Made by a program: the position numbers and the translations under genes. The notes under the pieces were generated by a model. The model was given only the letters and a program-made list of their open reading frames with translations. It did no database searches and was not told the origin of the DNA. Source: Metallyticus violacea (Eukaryota; Arthropoda; Insecta; Mantodea; Metallyticidae). Taken from it: a DNA stretch of 64,000 nt. The stretch's first letter is position 1. The number at the start of each line of letters is the position of its first letter. Shown in pieces: positions 1-10,235 of the stretch. The stretch lies in NCBI GenBank assembly GCA_030762175.1, contig JAUJEO010000019.1:3230001-3294000 (forward strand). The letters run 5' to 3'.

Positions 1-138
1 AATGAAAGAGAACCAGTTATCTCAAATAAGAACGGAAAAAAAGTGATTCTAACGAAGTTTTCAAACTTCGAAAAAATTTGTCTTCTTTTCGAGATTCTTT
101 GCGCATAATATGCTTTACTGAGGCTATCAAACTAGTAT

Positions 139-276
139 AATGAAAGAGAACCAGTTATCTCAAATAAGAACGGAAAAAAGTGATTCAAACGACGTTTCCA
201 AACTTCGAAAAAAATTTTTTTTCTTTTCGAGATTCTTTGCGCATAATATGCTTTACTGAGGCTATCAAACTAATAT
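139..276 (+). repeat. Representative class I monomer (138 bp, GACG dyad arm)
   Basis: This monomer illustrates the class with six A after ACGG, then GTGATTCAAACGACG, the right dyad arm AAACTTCG, seven A and eight T, TTTTCGAGATTC, TTGCGCATAATATGC and TTTACTGAGGC. By hand count it has 22 C, 20 G and 6 CpG in 138 bp (about 30% G+C). The left dyad arm reads CGACGTTT, one mismatch from a perfect inverted repeat. Class I monomers often end in CTTTACTGAGG, whereas class II often end in CTTTTCTGAGG, though both endings occur with both classes. Confidence 0.9.
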
Positions 277-483
277 AATGAAAGAGAACCAGTTATCTCA
301 AATAGGAACGGAAAAAAGTGATTCAAACGACGTTTCCAAACTTCGAAAAAATTTTTTTTTCTTTTCGAGATTCTTTGCGCATAATATGCTTTACTGAGGC
401 TATCAAACTAGTATAATGAAAGAGAACCAGTTATCTCAAATAAGAACGGAAAAAAGTGATTGAAACGACGTTTCCAAACTTCG

Positions 484-498
484 AAAAAAATTTTTTTT
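484..498. repeat. A(n)T(n) tract, once per monomer
   Basis: Seven A followed by eight T, directly after the dyad's AAACTTCG. Across monomers the split varies between about 4A/11T and 12A/5T while the sum stays near 14-17. Long A/T tracts are known to stiffen or bend DNA and disfavour nucleosome wrapping, so one such tract every 138 bp could phase chromatin. That consequence is inference. Confidence 0.85.
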
Positions 499-516
499 CT
501 TTTCGAGATTCTTTGC

Positions 517-527
517 GCATAATATGC
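517..527. repeat. 11-bp odd palindrome GCATA-A-TATGC
   Basis: The arms GCATA and TATGC are perfect reverse complements around a single A. The element lies just after TTGC in almost every monomer and is one of the best conserved segments. Occasional changes include GCATAAAATGC, GCTTAATATGC and GCATAATATGA, and these act as stable markers of particular monomer types. Confidence 0.8.
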
Positions 528-690
528 TTTACTGAGGCTATCAAACTAGTAATATGAAAGAGAACCAGTTATCTCAAATAAGAACGGAAAAAAAGTGATT
601 CTAACGAAGTTTCCAAACTTCGAAAAAATTTTTTTTCTTTTCGAGATTCTTTGCTTATAATATGCTTTTCTGAGGCTATCAAAGTAGTAT

Positions 691-1107
691 AATGAAAGAG
701 AACCAGTTATCTCAAATAAGAACCGAAAAAAAGTGATTCTAACGAATTTTCCAAACTTCGAAATACATTTTTTTTCTTTTCGAGATTCTTTGCGCATAAT
801 ATGCTTTTCTGAGGCTATCAAACTAGTATAATGAAAGAGAACCAGTTATCTCAAATAAGAAAGGAAAAAAAGTGATTCTAACGAAGTTTCCAAACTTCGA
901 AAAATTTTTTTTTCTTTTCGAGATTCTTTGCGCATAATATGCTTTTCTGAGGCTATCAAACTAGTATAATGAAAGAGAACCAGTTAACTCAAATAAGAAT
1001 GGAAAAAAAGTGATTCTAAGAAAGTTTCTAAGCTTCGAAAAAAATTTTTTTTCATTTCGAGATTCTTTGCGCATAATATGCTTTTCTGAGGCTATCAAAC
1101 TAGTATA
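691..1107 (+). repeat. Ordered block X-Y-Z (TACATT, AAAGG, AAGCTT monomers)
   Basis: Three successive monomers carry the dyad-flank change CGAAATACATT (X, 759), AAGAAAGGAAAA (Y), and AATGG with CTAAGCTTCG plus TTCATTTCGAG (Z, AAGCTT at 1030). The same trio, in the same order, occurs near 8162-8578, 30460-30880, 34050-34450 and 35440-35840. It is absent after 36 kb apart from an isolated AAGCTT near 50717 in another monomer type. Confidence 0.82.
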
Positions 1108-1296
1108 ATGAAAGAGAACCAGTTATCTCAAATAAGAACGGAAAAAAGTGATTCAAACGACGTTTCCAAACTTCGAAAAATTTTTTTTTTCTTTTCGAGA
1201 TTTTTTGCGCATAATATGCTTTACTGAGGCTATCAAACTAGTATAATGAAAGAGAACCAGTTATCTCAAATAAGAACGGAAAAAAAGTGATTCTAA

Positions 1297-1314
1297 CGAA
1301 GTTTCCAAACTTCG
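1297..1314. repeat. 18-bp dyad in each monomer (perfect in class II)
   Basis: CGAAGTTT and AAACTTCG are exact reverse complements separated by CC. The element occurs once per monomer. In class I the left arm is CGACGTTT, giving one mismatch. Such a dyad could be a binding site for a dimeric protein or could extrude as a small hairpin, but the sequence shows only the symmetry. It does not match a CENP-B box, because the required CGGG part is absent. Confidence 0.9.
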
Positions 1315-2902
1315 AAAAAAAATTTTCTTCTTTTCGAGATTCTTTGCGCATAATATTCTTCTCTGAGGCTATCAAACTAGTATAATGAAAGAGAACAAGT
1401 TATCTCAAACAAGAACGGAAAAAAAGTGATTCTAACGAAGTTTCCAAACTTCGAAAAAAATTTTTTTTCTTTTCGAGATTCTTTGCGCATAATATGCTTT
1501 TCTGAGGCTATCAAACTGTATAATGAAAGAGAACTAGTTATCTCAAATAAGAACGGAAAAAAGTGATTCTAACGACGTTTCCAAACTTCGAAAAAAATTT
1601 TTCTTCTTTTCGAGATTCTTTGCGCATAATATGCTTCTCTGAGGCTATCAAACTAGTATAATGAAACAGAACAAGTTATCTCAAACAAGAACGGAAAAAA
1701 AGTGATTCTAACGAAGTTTCGAAACTTCGAAAAAAATTTTTTTTCTTTTCGAGATTCTTTGCGCATAATATGCTTTTCTGAGGCTATCAAACTGTATAAT
1801 GAAAGAGAACTAGTTATCTCAAATAAGAACAGAAAAAAGTGATTCTAACGACGTTTCCAAACTTCGAAAAAAAATTTTTTTCTTTTCGAGTTTCTTTGCG
1901 CATAATATGCTTTTCTGAGGCTATCAAACTACTATAATGAAAGAGAACCAGTTTTCTCAAATAAGAACGGAAAAAAGTGATTTAAACGACGTTTCCAAAC
2001 TTCGAAAAAATTTTTTTTCTTTTCGAGATTCTTTGCGCATAATATGCTTTACTGAGACTATCAAACTAGTATAATGAAAGAGAACCAGTTATCTCAAATA
2101 AGAACGGAAAAAAGTGATTCAAACGACGTTTCCAAACTTCGAAAAAAAATTTTTTTCTTTTCGAGATTCTTTGCGCATAATATGCTTTACTGAGGCTATC
2201 AAACTAGTATAATGAAAGAGAACCAGTTATCTCAAATAAGAACGGAAAAAAGTGATTTAAACGACGTTTCCAAACTTCGAAAAAAAATTTTTTTCTTTTC
2301 GAGATTCTTTGCGCATAATATGCTTTTCTGAGGCTATCAAACTAGTATAATGAAAGAGAACCAGTTATCTCAAATAAGAACGCAAAAAAGTGATTCAAAC
2401 GACGTTTTCAAACTTGGAAAAAATTTTTTTTTCTTTTCGAGATTCTTTGCGCATAATATGCTTTACTGAGGCTATCAAACTAGTATAATGAAAGAGAACC
2501 AGTTATCTCAAATAAGAACGGAAAAAAAGTGATACAAACGAAGTTTCCAAACTTCAAAAAAAATTTTTTTTCTTTTCCACATTCTTTGCGCATAATATGC
2601 TTTTCTGAGGCTATCAAACTAGTATAATGAAAGAGAACCAGTTATCTCAAATAAAAACGGAAAAAAAGTGATTCAAACGAAGTTTCCAAACTTCGAAAAA
2701 AAATTGTTTTCTTTTCGAGATTCTTTGCGCATAATATGATTTTCTGAGGCTATCAAACTACTATAATGAAAGAGAACCAGTTATCTCAAATAAGAACGGA
2801 AAAAAGTGACACAAACGACGTTTCCAAACTTCGAAAAAAATTTTTTTTCTTTTCGAGATTCTTTGCGCATAATATGCTTTACTGAGGCTATCAAACAAGT
2901 AT

Positions 2903-3041
2903 AATGAAAGAGAACCAGTTATCTGAAATAAGAACGGAAAAAAAGTGATTCTAACGAAGTTTCCAAACTTCGAAAAAAATTTTTTTTCTTTTCGAGATTC
3001 TTTGCGCATAATATGCTTTACTGATGCTATCAAACTAGTAT
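2903..3041 (+). repeat. Representative class II monomer (139 bp, GAAG dyad arm)
   Basis: This class has seven A after ACGG followed by GTGATTCTAACGAAG, which gives the perfect 8-bp-arm dyad. The extra A makes many class II copies 139 bp, although A/T-tract length can compensate (for example the 138-bp copy at 553-690). Class I and class II monomers are interspersed throughout the window in a pattern that repeats with the higher-order units, so the two classes predate the duplications seen here. Confidence 0.88.
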
Positions 3042-4014
3042 AATGAAAGAGAACCAGTTATCTCAAATTAGAACGGAAAAAAAGTGATTCTCAGGAAGTT
3101 TCCAAACTTCGAAAAAAATTTTTTTTTATTTCTTAATTCTTTGCGCATAATATGCTTTTCTGAGGCTATCAAACTAGTATAATGAAAGAGAACCAGTTAT
3201 CTCAAATAAGAACGAAAAAAAAGTGATTCTAAAGAAGTTTCCTAACTTCAAAAAAAAAAATTTTTTCTTTTCGAGATTCTTTGCGCTTAATATGCTTTTC
3301 TGAGGCTATCAAAATAGTATAATGAAAGAGAACCAGTTATCTCAAATAAGAACGGAAAAAAAGTGATTCTAACGAGGTTTCCAAACTTCGAAAAAAAATT
3401 TTTTTCTTTTCGAGATTCTTTGCGCATAATATGCTTTTCTGAGGCTATCAAACCAGTATAATGAAAGAGAACCAGTTAGCTGAAATAAGAACGGAAAAAA
3501 AATGATTCTAACGAAGTTTCCAAACTTCAAAAAAAATTTTTTTTCTTTTCGAGATTCTTTGCGCAAAAAATGCTTCTCTGAGGCTATCAAACTAGTATAA
3601 TGAAAGAGAACCAGTTATCTCAAACAAGAACGGAAAAAAAGTGATTTAAACGTAGTTTCCAAACTTCGAAAAAAATTTTTCTTCTTTTCGAGATTCTTTG
3701 CGCATAATATGCTTTTCTGAGGCTATCAAACTAGTATAATGAAAGAGAACCAGTTATCTCAAATAAGAACGGAAAAAAGTGATTCAAACGACGTTTCCAA
3801 ACTTCGAAAAAAATTTTTTTTATCTTTTCGAGATTCTTTGCGCATAATATGCTTTTCTGAGGCTATCAAACTGTATAATGAAAGAGAACTAGTTATCTCA
3901 AATAAGATCGGGAAAAAGTGATTCTAACGACGTTTCCAAACTTCGAAAAAAAATTTTTTTCTTTTTGAGATTCTTTGCGCATAATATGGTTTTCTGAGGC
4001 TATCAAACTACTAT
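3042..4014 (+). repeat. Ordered seven-monomer block H-N
   Basis: Seven recognisable monomer types follow in fixed order. H (3042-3180) has TCTCAGGAAG and ATTTCTTAATTC. I (3181-3320) has ACGAAAAAAAAGTG and GCGCTTAATATG. J (3321-3459) has a GAGG dyad arm. K (3460-3598) has AGTTAGCT. L (3599-3737) has CAAACAAG and TTCTTC. M (3738-3876) has TTTATCTTTT. N (3877-4014) has CTGTATAATG. The block recurs whole at 5671-6643, 10929-11901 and 13005-13977. Truncated forms start near 14.8, 15.5, 19.2, 21.6, 23.7 and 27.8 kb, so the order is conserved over more than 25 kb. Confidence 0.85.
3866..3893 (+). repeat. Type N linker: ACTAGT lost, then regained 17 bp downstream
   Basis: The usual CAAACTAGTATAATG has lost two bases to become CAAACTGTATAATG. 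In the same monomers ACCAGT has become ACTAGT (here 3888-3893). The linked pair occurs near 1515, 1787, 3870, 6498, 8986, 9261, 11757, 13832, 22698, 24645, 26856, 28936, 30317, 32117, 33087, 41521, 45533, 56615, 57860 and 61453. The copy at 48295 has since changed to ACTATAT. Confidence 0.8.
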
Positions 4015-4614
4015 AATGAAAGAGAACCAGTTATCTCAAATAAGAACGGAAAAAAGTGATTTAAACGACGTTTCCAAACTTCGAAAAAAATTTTTTTCTT
4101 TTCGAGATTCTTTGCGCATAATATGCTTTACTGAGGCTATCAAACTAGTATAATGAAACAGAACCAGTTATCTCAAATAAGAACGGAAAAAAGTGATTCA
4201 AACGACGTTTCCAAACTTCGAAAAAAAATTTTTTTCTTTTCGAGATTCTTTGCGCATAATATGCTTTTCTGAGGCTATCAAACTACTATAATGAAAGAGA
4301 ACCAGTTTTCTCAAATAAGAACGGAAAAAAGTGATTTAAACGACGTTTCCAAACTTCGAAAAAATTTTTTTTCTTTTCGAGATTCTTTGCGCATAATATG
4401 CTTTACTGAGACTATCAAACTAGTATAATGAAAGAGAACCAGTTATCTCAAATAAGAACGGAAAAAAGTGATTCAAACGACGTTTCCAAACTTCGAAAAA
4501 AAATTTTTTTCTTTTCGAGATTCTTTGCGCATAATATGATTTTCTGAGGCTATCAAACTAGTATAATGAAAGAGAACCAGTTATCTCAAATAAGAACGGA
4601 AAAAAGTGACACAA

Positions 4615-7167
4615 ACGACGTTTCCAAACTTCGAAAAAATTTTTTTTCTTTTCGAGATTCTTTGCGCATAATATGCTTTACTGAGACTATCAAACTAGTA
4701 TAATGAAAGAGAACCAGTTATCTCAAATAAGAACGGAAAAAAGTGATTCAAACGACGTTTCCAAACTTCGAAAAAAAATTTTTTTCTTTTCGAGATTCTT
4801 TGCGCATAATATGCTTTACTGAGGCTATCAAACTAGTATAATGAAAGAGAACCAGTTATCTCAAATAAGAACGGAAAAAAGTGATTTAAACGACGTTTCC
4901 AAACTTCGAAAAAAAATTTTTTTCTTTTCGAGATTCTTTGCGCATAATATGCTTTTCTGAGGCTATCAAACTAGTATAATGAAAGAGAACCAGTTATCTC
5001 AAATAAGAACGGAAAAAAGTGATTCAAACGACGTTTTCAAACTTGGAAAAAATTTTTTTTTCTTTTCGAGATTCTTTGCGCATAATATGCTTTACTGAGG
5101 CTATCAAACTAGTATAATGAAAGAGAACCAGTTATCTCAAATAAGAACGGAAAAAAAGTGATACAAACGAAGTTTCCAAACTTCAAAAAAAATTTTTTTT
5201 CTTTTCCACATTCTTTGCGCATAATATGCTTTTCTGAGGCTATCAAACTAGTATAATGAAAGAGAACCAGTTATCTCAAATAAAAACGGAAAAAAAGTGA
5301 TTCAAACGAAGTTTCCAAACTTCGAAAAAAAATTGTTTTCTTTTCGAGATTCTTTGCGCATAATATGATTTTCTGAGGCTATCAAACTACTATAATGAAA
5401 GAGAACCAGTTATCTCAAATAAGAACGGAAAAAAGTGACACAAACGACGTTTCCAAACTTCGAAAAAAATTTTTTTTCTTTTCGAGATTCTTTGCGCATA
5501 ATATGCTTTACTGAGGCTATCAAACAAGTATAATGAAAGAGAACCAGTTATCTGAAATAAGAACGGAAAAAAAGTGATTCTAACGAAGTTTCCAAACTTC
5601 GAAAAAAATTTTTTTTCTTTTCGAGATTCTTTGCGCATAATATGCTTTACTGATGCTATCAAACTAGTATAATGAAAGAGAACCAGTTATCTCAAATTAG
5701 AACGGAAAAAAAGTGATTCTCAGGAAGTTTCCAAACTTCGAAAAAAATTTTTTTTTATTTCTTAATTCTTTGCGCATAATATGCTTTTCTGAGGCTATCA
5801 AACTAGTATAATGAAAGAGAACCAGTTATCTCAAATAAGAACGAAAAAAAAGTGATTCTAAAGAAGTTTCCTAACTTCAAAAAAAAAAAATTTTTCTTTT
5901 CGAGATTCTTTGCGCTTAATATGCTTTTCTGAGGCTATCAAAATAGTATAATGAAAGAGAACCAGTTATCTCAAATAAGAACGGAAAAAAAGTGATTCTA
6001 ACGAGGTTTCCAAACTTCGAAAAAAAATTTTTTTCTTTTCGAGATTCTTTGCGCATAATATGCTTTTCTGAGGCTATCAAACCAGTATAATGAAAGAGAA
6101 CCAGTTAGCTGAAATAAGAACGGAAAAAAAATGATTCTAACGAAGTTTCCAAACTTCAAAAAAAATTTTTTTTCTTTTCGAGATTCTTTGCGCAAAAAAT
6201 GCTTCTCTGAGGCTATCAAACTAGTATAATGAAAGAGAACCAGTTATCTCAAACAAGAACGGAAAAAAAGTGATTTAAACGTAGTTTCCAAACTTCGAAA
6301 AAAATTTTTCTTCTTTTCGAGATTCTTTGCGCATAATATGCTTTTCTGAGGCTATCAAACTAGTATAATGAAAGAGAACCAGTTATCTCAAATAAGAACG
6401 GAAAAAAGTGATTCAAACGACGTTTCCAAACTTCGAAAAAAATTTTTTTTATCTTTTCGAGATTCTTTGCGCATAATATGCTTTTCTGAGGCTATCAAAC
6501 TGTATAATGAAAGAGAACTAGTTATCTCAAATAAGATCGGGAAAAAGTGATTCTAACGACGTTTCCAAACTTCGAAAAAAAATTTTTTTCTTTTTGAGAT
6601 TCTTTGCGCATAATATGGTTTTCTGAGGCTATCAAACTACTATAATGAAAGAGAACCAGTTATCTCAAATAAGAACGGAAAAAAGTGATTTAAACGACGT
6701 TTCCAAACTTCGAAAAAAATTTTTTTCTTTTCGAGATTCTTTGCGCATAATATGCTTTACTGAGGCTATCAAACTAGTATAATGAAACAGAACCAGTTAT
6801 CTCAAATAAGAACGGAAAAAAGTGATTCAAACGACGTTTCCAAACTTCGAAAAAAAATTTTTTTCTTTTCGAGATTCTTTGCGCATAATATGCTTTTCTG
6901 AGGCTATCAAACTACTATAATGAAAGAGAACCAGTTTTCTCAAATAAGAACGGAAAAAAGTGATTTAAACGACGTTTCCAAACTTCGAAAAAATTTTTTT
7001 TCTTTTCGAGATTCTTTGCGCATAATATGCTTTACTGAGACTATCAAACTAGTATAATGAAAGAGAACCAGTTATCTCAAATAAGAACGGAAAAAAGTGA
7101 TTCAAACGACGTTTCCAAACTTCGAAAAAAAATTTTTTTCTTTTCGAGATTCTTTGCGCATAATATG
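4615..7167 (+). repeat. Tandem higher-order unit, copy 2
   Basis: Second copy of the 2629-bp unit. It is identical or nearly so until about 7167, where copy 1 reads ATAATATGATTTT and this copy ATAATATGCTTTA. One internal difference is an A/T-junction shift: 11A/6T near 3250 against 12A/5T near 5879, with total tract length unchanged. Confidence 0.88.
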
Positions 7168-7698
7168 CTTTACTGAGGCTATCAAACTAGTATAATGAAA
7201 GAGAACCAGTTATCTCAAATAAGAACGGAAATTAGTGATTTAAACGACGTTTCCAAACTTCGAAAAAAAATTTTTTTCTTTTCGAGATTCTTTGCGCATA
7301 ATATGCTTTTCTGAGGCTATCAAACTAGTATAATGAAAGAGAACCAGTTATCTCAAATAAGAACGGAAAAAAGTGATTCAAACGACGTTTTCAAACTTGG
7401 AAAAAATTTTTTTTTCTTTTCGAGATTCTTTGCGCATAATATGCTTTACTGAGGCTATCAAACTAGTATAATGAAAGAGAACCAGTTATCTCAAATAAGA
7501 ACGGAAAAAAAGTGATACAAACGAAGTTTCCAAACTTCAAAAAAAATTTTTTTTCTTTTCCACATTCTTTGCGCATAATATGCTTTTCTGAGGCTATCAA
7601 ACTAGTATAATGAAAGAGAACCAGTTATCTCAAACAAGAACGGAAAAAAAGTGATTCTAACAAAGTTTCCAAACTTCGAAAAAATTTTTTTTTCTTTT
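5532..7698 (+). repeat. Segmental duplication C, copy 1 (offset about 5258 bp)
   Basis: This matches 10790-12955 at 5257-5258 bp (38 monomers). Shared markers are GATGCTATC (5652/10910), the H-N block, GACGTTTTCAAACTTGG (7384/12641) and TCTTTTCCACATT (7554/12811). Upstream, the offset at the GTGACAC marker is 5120, so the later copy carries one additional monomer. The match ends where 7740 switches to the AATAGGAAC monomer and 12986 to the GATGCTATC monomer. Confidence 0.82.
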
Positions 7699-10122
7699 CG
7701 AGATTCTTTGCGCATAATATGCTTTACTGAGGCTATCAAACTAATATAATGAAAGAGAACCAGTTATCTCAAATAGGAACGGAAAAAAGTGATTCAAACG
7801 ACGTTTCCAAACTTCGAAAAAATTTTTTTTTCTTTTCGAGATTCTTTGCGCATAATATGCTTTACTGAGGCTATCAAACTAGTATAATGAAAGAGAACCA
7901 GTTATCTCAAATAAGAACGGAAAAAAGTGATTGAAACGACGTTTCCAAACTTCGAAAAAATTTTTTTTTCTTTTCGAGATTCTTTGCGCATAATATGCTT
8001 TACTGAGGCTATCAAACTAGTAATATGAAAGAGAACCAGTTATCTCAAATAAGAACGGAAAAAAAGTGATTCTAACGAAGTTTCCAAACTTCGAAAAAAT
8101 TTTTTTTCTTTTCAAGATTCTTTGCTTATAATATGCTTTTCTGAGGCTATCAAAGTAGTATAATGAAAGAGAACCAGTTATCTCAAATAAGAACCGAAAA
8201 AAAGTGATTCTAACGAATTTTCCAAACTTCGAAATACATTTTTTTTCTTTTCGAGATTCTTTGCGCATAATATGCTTTTCTGAGGCTATCAAACTAGTAT
8301 AATGAAAGAGAACCAGTTATCTCAAATAAGAAAGGAAAAAAAGTGATTCTAACGAAGTTTCCAAACTTCGAAAAATTTTTTTTTCTTTTCGAGATTCTTT
8401 GCGCATAATATGCTTTTCTGAGGCTATCAAACTAGTATAATGAAAGAGAACCAGTTAACTCAAATAAGAATGGAAAAAAAGTGATTCTAAGAAAGTTTCT
8501 AAGCTTCGAAAAAAATTTTTTTTCATTTCGAGATTCTTTGCGCATAATATGCTTTTCTGAGGCTATCAAACTAGTATAATGAAAGAGAACCAGTTATCTC
8601 AAATAAGAACGGAAAAAAGTGATTCAAACGACGTTTCCAAACTTCGAAAAATTTTTTTTTTCTTTTCGAGATTTTTTGCGCATAATATGCTTTACTGAGG
8701 CTATCAAACTAGTATAATGAAAGAGAACCAGTTATCTCAAATAAGAACGGAAAAAAAGTGATTCTAACGAAGTTTCCAAACTTCGAAAAAAAATTTTCTT
8801 CTTTTCGAGATTCTTTGCGCATAATATTCTTCTCTGAGGCTATCAAACTAGTATAATGAAAGAGAACAAGTTATCTCAAACAAGAACGGAAAAAAAGTGA
8901 TTCTAACGAAGTTTCCAAACTTCGAAAAAAATTTTTTTTCTTTTCGAGATTCTTTGCGCATAATATGCTTTTCTGAGGCTATCAAACTGTATAATGAAAG
9001 AGAACTAGTTATCTCAAATAAGAACGGAAAAAAGTGATTCTAACGACGTTTCCAAACTTCGAAAAAAATTTTTCTTCTTTTCGAGATTCTTTGCGCATAA
9101 TATGCTTCTCTGAGGCTATCAAACTAGTATAATGAAACAGAACAAGTTATCTCAAACAAGAACGGAAATAAAGTGATTCTAACGAAGTTTCGAAACTTCG
9201 AAAAAAATTTTTTTTCTTTTCGAGATTCTTTGCGCATAATATGCTTTTCTGAGGCTATCAAACTGTATAATGAAAGAGAACTAGTTATCTCAAATAAGAA
9301 CAGAAAAAAGTGATTCTAACGACGTTTCCAAACTTCGAAAAAAAATTTTTTTCTTTTCGAGTTTCTTTGCGCATAATATGCTTTTCTGAGGCTATCAAAC
9401 TACTATAATGAAAGAGAACCAGTTTTCTCAAATAAGAACGGAAAAAAGTGATTTAAACGACGTTTCCAAACTTCGAAAAAATTTTTTTTCTTTTCGAGAT
9501 TCTTTGCGCATAATATGCTTTACTGAGACTATCAAACTAGTATAATGAAAGAGAACCAGTTATCTCAAATAAGAACGGAAAAAAGTGATTCAAACGACGT
9601 TTCCAAACTTCGAAAAAAAATTTTTTTCTTTTCGAGATTCTTTGCGCATAATATGCTTTACTGAGGCTATCAAACTAGTATAATGAAAGAGAACCAGTTA
9701 TCTCAAATAAGAACGGAAAAAAGTGATTTAAACGACGTTTCCAAACTTCGAAAAAAAATTTTTTTCTTTTCGAGAATCTTTGCGCATAATATGCTTTTCT
9801 GAGGCTATCAAACTAGTATAATGAAAGAGAACCAGTTATCTCAAATAAGAACGGAAAAAAGTGATTCAAACGACGTTTTCAAACTTGGAAAAAATTTTTT
9901 TTTCTTTTCGAGATTCTTTGCGCATAATATGCTTTACTGAGGCTATCAAACTAGTATAATGAAAGAGAACCAGTTATCTCAAATAAGAACGGAAAAAAAG
10001 TGATACAAACGAAGTTTCCAAACTTCAAAAAAAATTTTTTTTCTTTTCCACATTCTTTGCGCATAATATGCTTTTCTGAGGCTATCAAACTAGTATAATG
10101 AAAGAGAACCAGTTATCTCAAA
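7665..10122 (+). repeat. Segmental duplication A, copy 2
   Basis: Partner of 194-2651. Just after its right edge it carries two extra monomers (the GGGG-marked type B at 10097-10235 and its follower). The type D monomer that is adjacent in copy 1 therefore reappears at an offset of 7749 instead of 7471. The copies thus differ by a two-monomer insertion or deletion at the boundary, as expected from unequal exchange. Confidence 0.88.
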
Positions 10123-10235
10123 CAAGAACGGAAAAAAAGTGATTTTAAAGAAGTTTACAAACATCGAAAAAAAATTTTCTTCTTTTCGAGATTCTTTGCA
10201 CATAATATGCTTTTCTGGGGCTATCAAAATAGTAT
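10097..10235 (+). repeat. Type B monomer (TTCTGGGGCT marker, altered dyad)
   Basis: First occurrence of a distinctive monomer with CAAACAAGAACGG, GATTTTAAAGAAGTTTAC, AAACATCG, TTTTCTTCTTTT and TTCTGGGGCT. I find the TGGGG marker at about 10216, 14235, 17144, 17975, 18668, 21025, 23381, 27533, 37913, 41924, 45936, 48698, 50358, 52440, 55215, 58261, 60891, 61858, 62688 and 63519. It is absent from the first 10 kb. In this derived form both dyad arms are mutated. Copies between 41.8 and 50.4 kb and near 56.8 and 58.2 kb keep the intact dyad. Confidence 0.85.

Larger units (their letters stand above)
194..2651 (+). repeat. Segmental duplication A, copy 1 (offset 7471 bp)
   Basis: This 2458-bp segment recurs at 7665-10122. 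Shared private variants prove the match: AATAGGAAC near 290 and 7770, CGAAATACATT at 759 and 8230, AAGCTT at 1030 and 8501, and ATAATATTCTTC at 1350 and 8821. The offset of 7471 is 54 monomers. The few differences noted are single substitutions (TTTTCGAG/TTTTCAAG near 640/8111, and one of seven A changed to T near 1695/9170) and A/T-junction shifts. The right edge is sharp: AAATAAAAAC here against AAACAAGAAC in the copy. Confidence 0.9.
1986..4614 (+). repeat. Tandem higher-order unit of 2629 bp (19 monomers), copy 1
   Basis: The segment is directly followed by a second copy at 4615. Markers shared at exactly 2629 bp include GACGTTTTCAAACTTGG (2401/5030), TCTTTTCCACATT (2571/5200), ATAATATGGT (3981/6610) and the GTTTTCTC monomer (4301/6930). 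Immediately before both copies the alignment breaks at GTGATTTA versus GTGACACA. Differences inside are few, for example GCAAAAAAG near 2384 against GGAAAAAAG. Confidence 0.9.

Noticed and set aside
120..140. TATAAT preceded 16 bp upstream by TTTACT, resembling a bacterial promoter in every monomer
   Set aside because: It is a by-product of A+T-rich sequence, repeated about 460 times with no gene downstream, in what is almost certainly a eukaryotic array.
546..821. Minus-strand open reading frames of 64-99 codons with an MIAS-EKH-MRKESRKEKK-like start, recurring across the window
   Set aside because: They are the satellite read through one or two monomers. A 138-bp monomer is 46 codons, so a frame can stay open across monomers by arithmetic alone. 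They break wherever monomer length changes, as A/T-tract slippage would cause, show no unique context, and contain no recognisable domain.
1305..1330. Possible CENP-B box around CTTCGAAAA
   Set aside because: The TTCG half is present, but the required A at the right spacing followed by CGGG is absent on both strands.
1297..1340. Rho-independent terminator (dyad followed by a T run)
   Set aside because: The T run is preceded by an equally long A run and occurs in every monomer with no transcription unit. The symmetry is better described as a satellite element.
3738..3876. Different repeat family suggested by TTTATCTTTT and by TTCTTC variants of the T tract
   Set aside because: The rest of these monomers matches the consensus, so they are variants (types M, L and B) within the same family.
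3739..3921. Plus-strand open reading frames of 60-91 codons starting MKENQLSQIRTEK, recurring across the window
   Set aside because: Same explanation on the other strand: the ATG lies in TATAATGAAAG of each monomer. The frame is interrupted by TAA or TGA in many copies (for example GATTCTAA or GATTTAA in one frame), and neither strand shows codon-level conservation beyond the DNA repeat itself.
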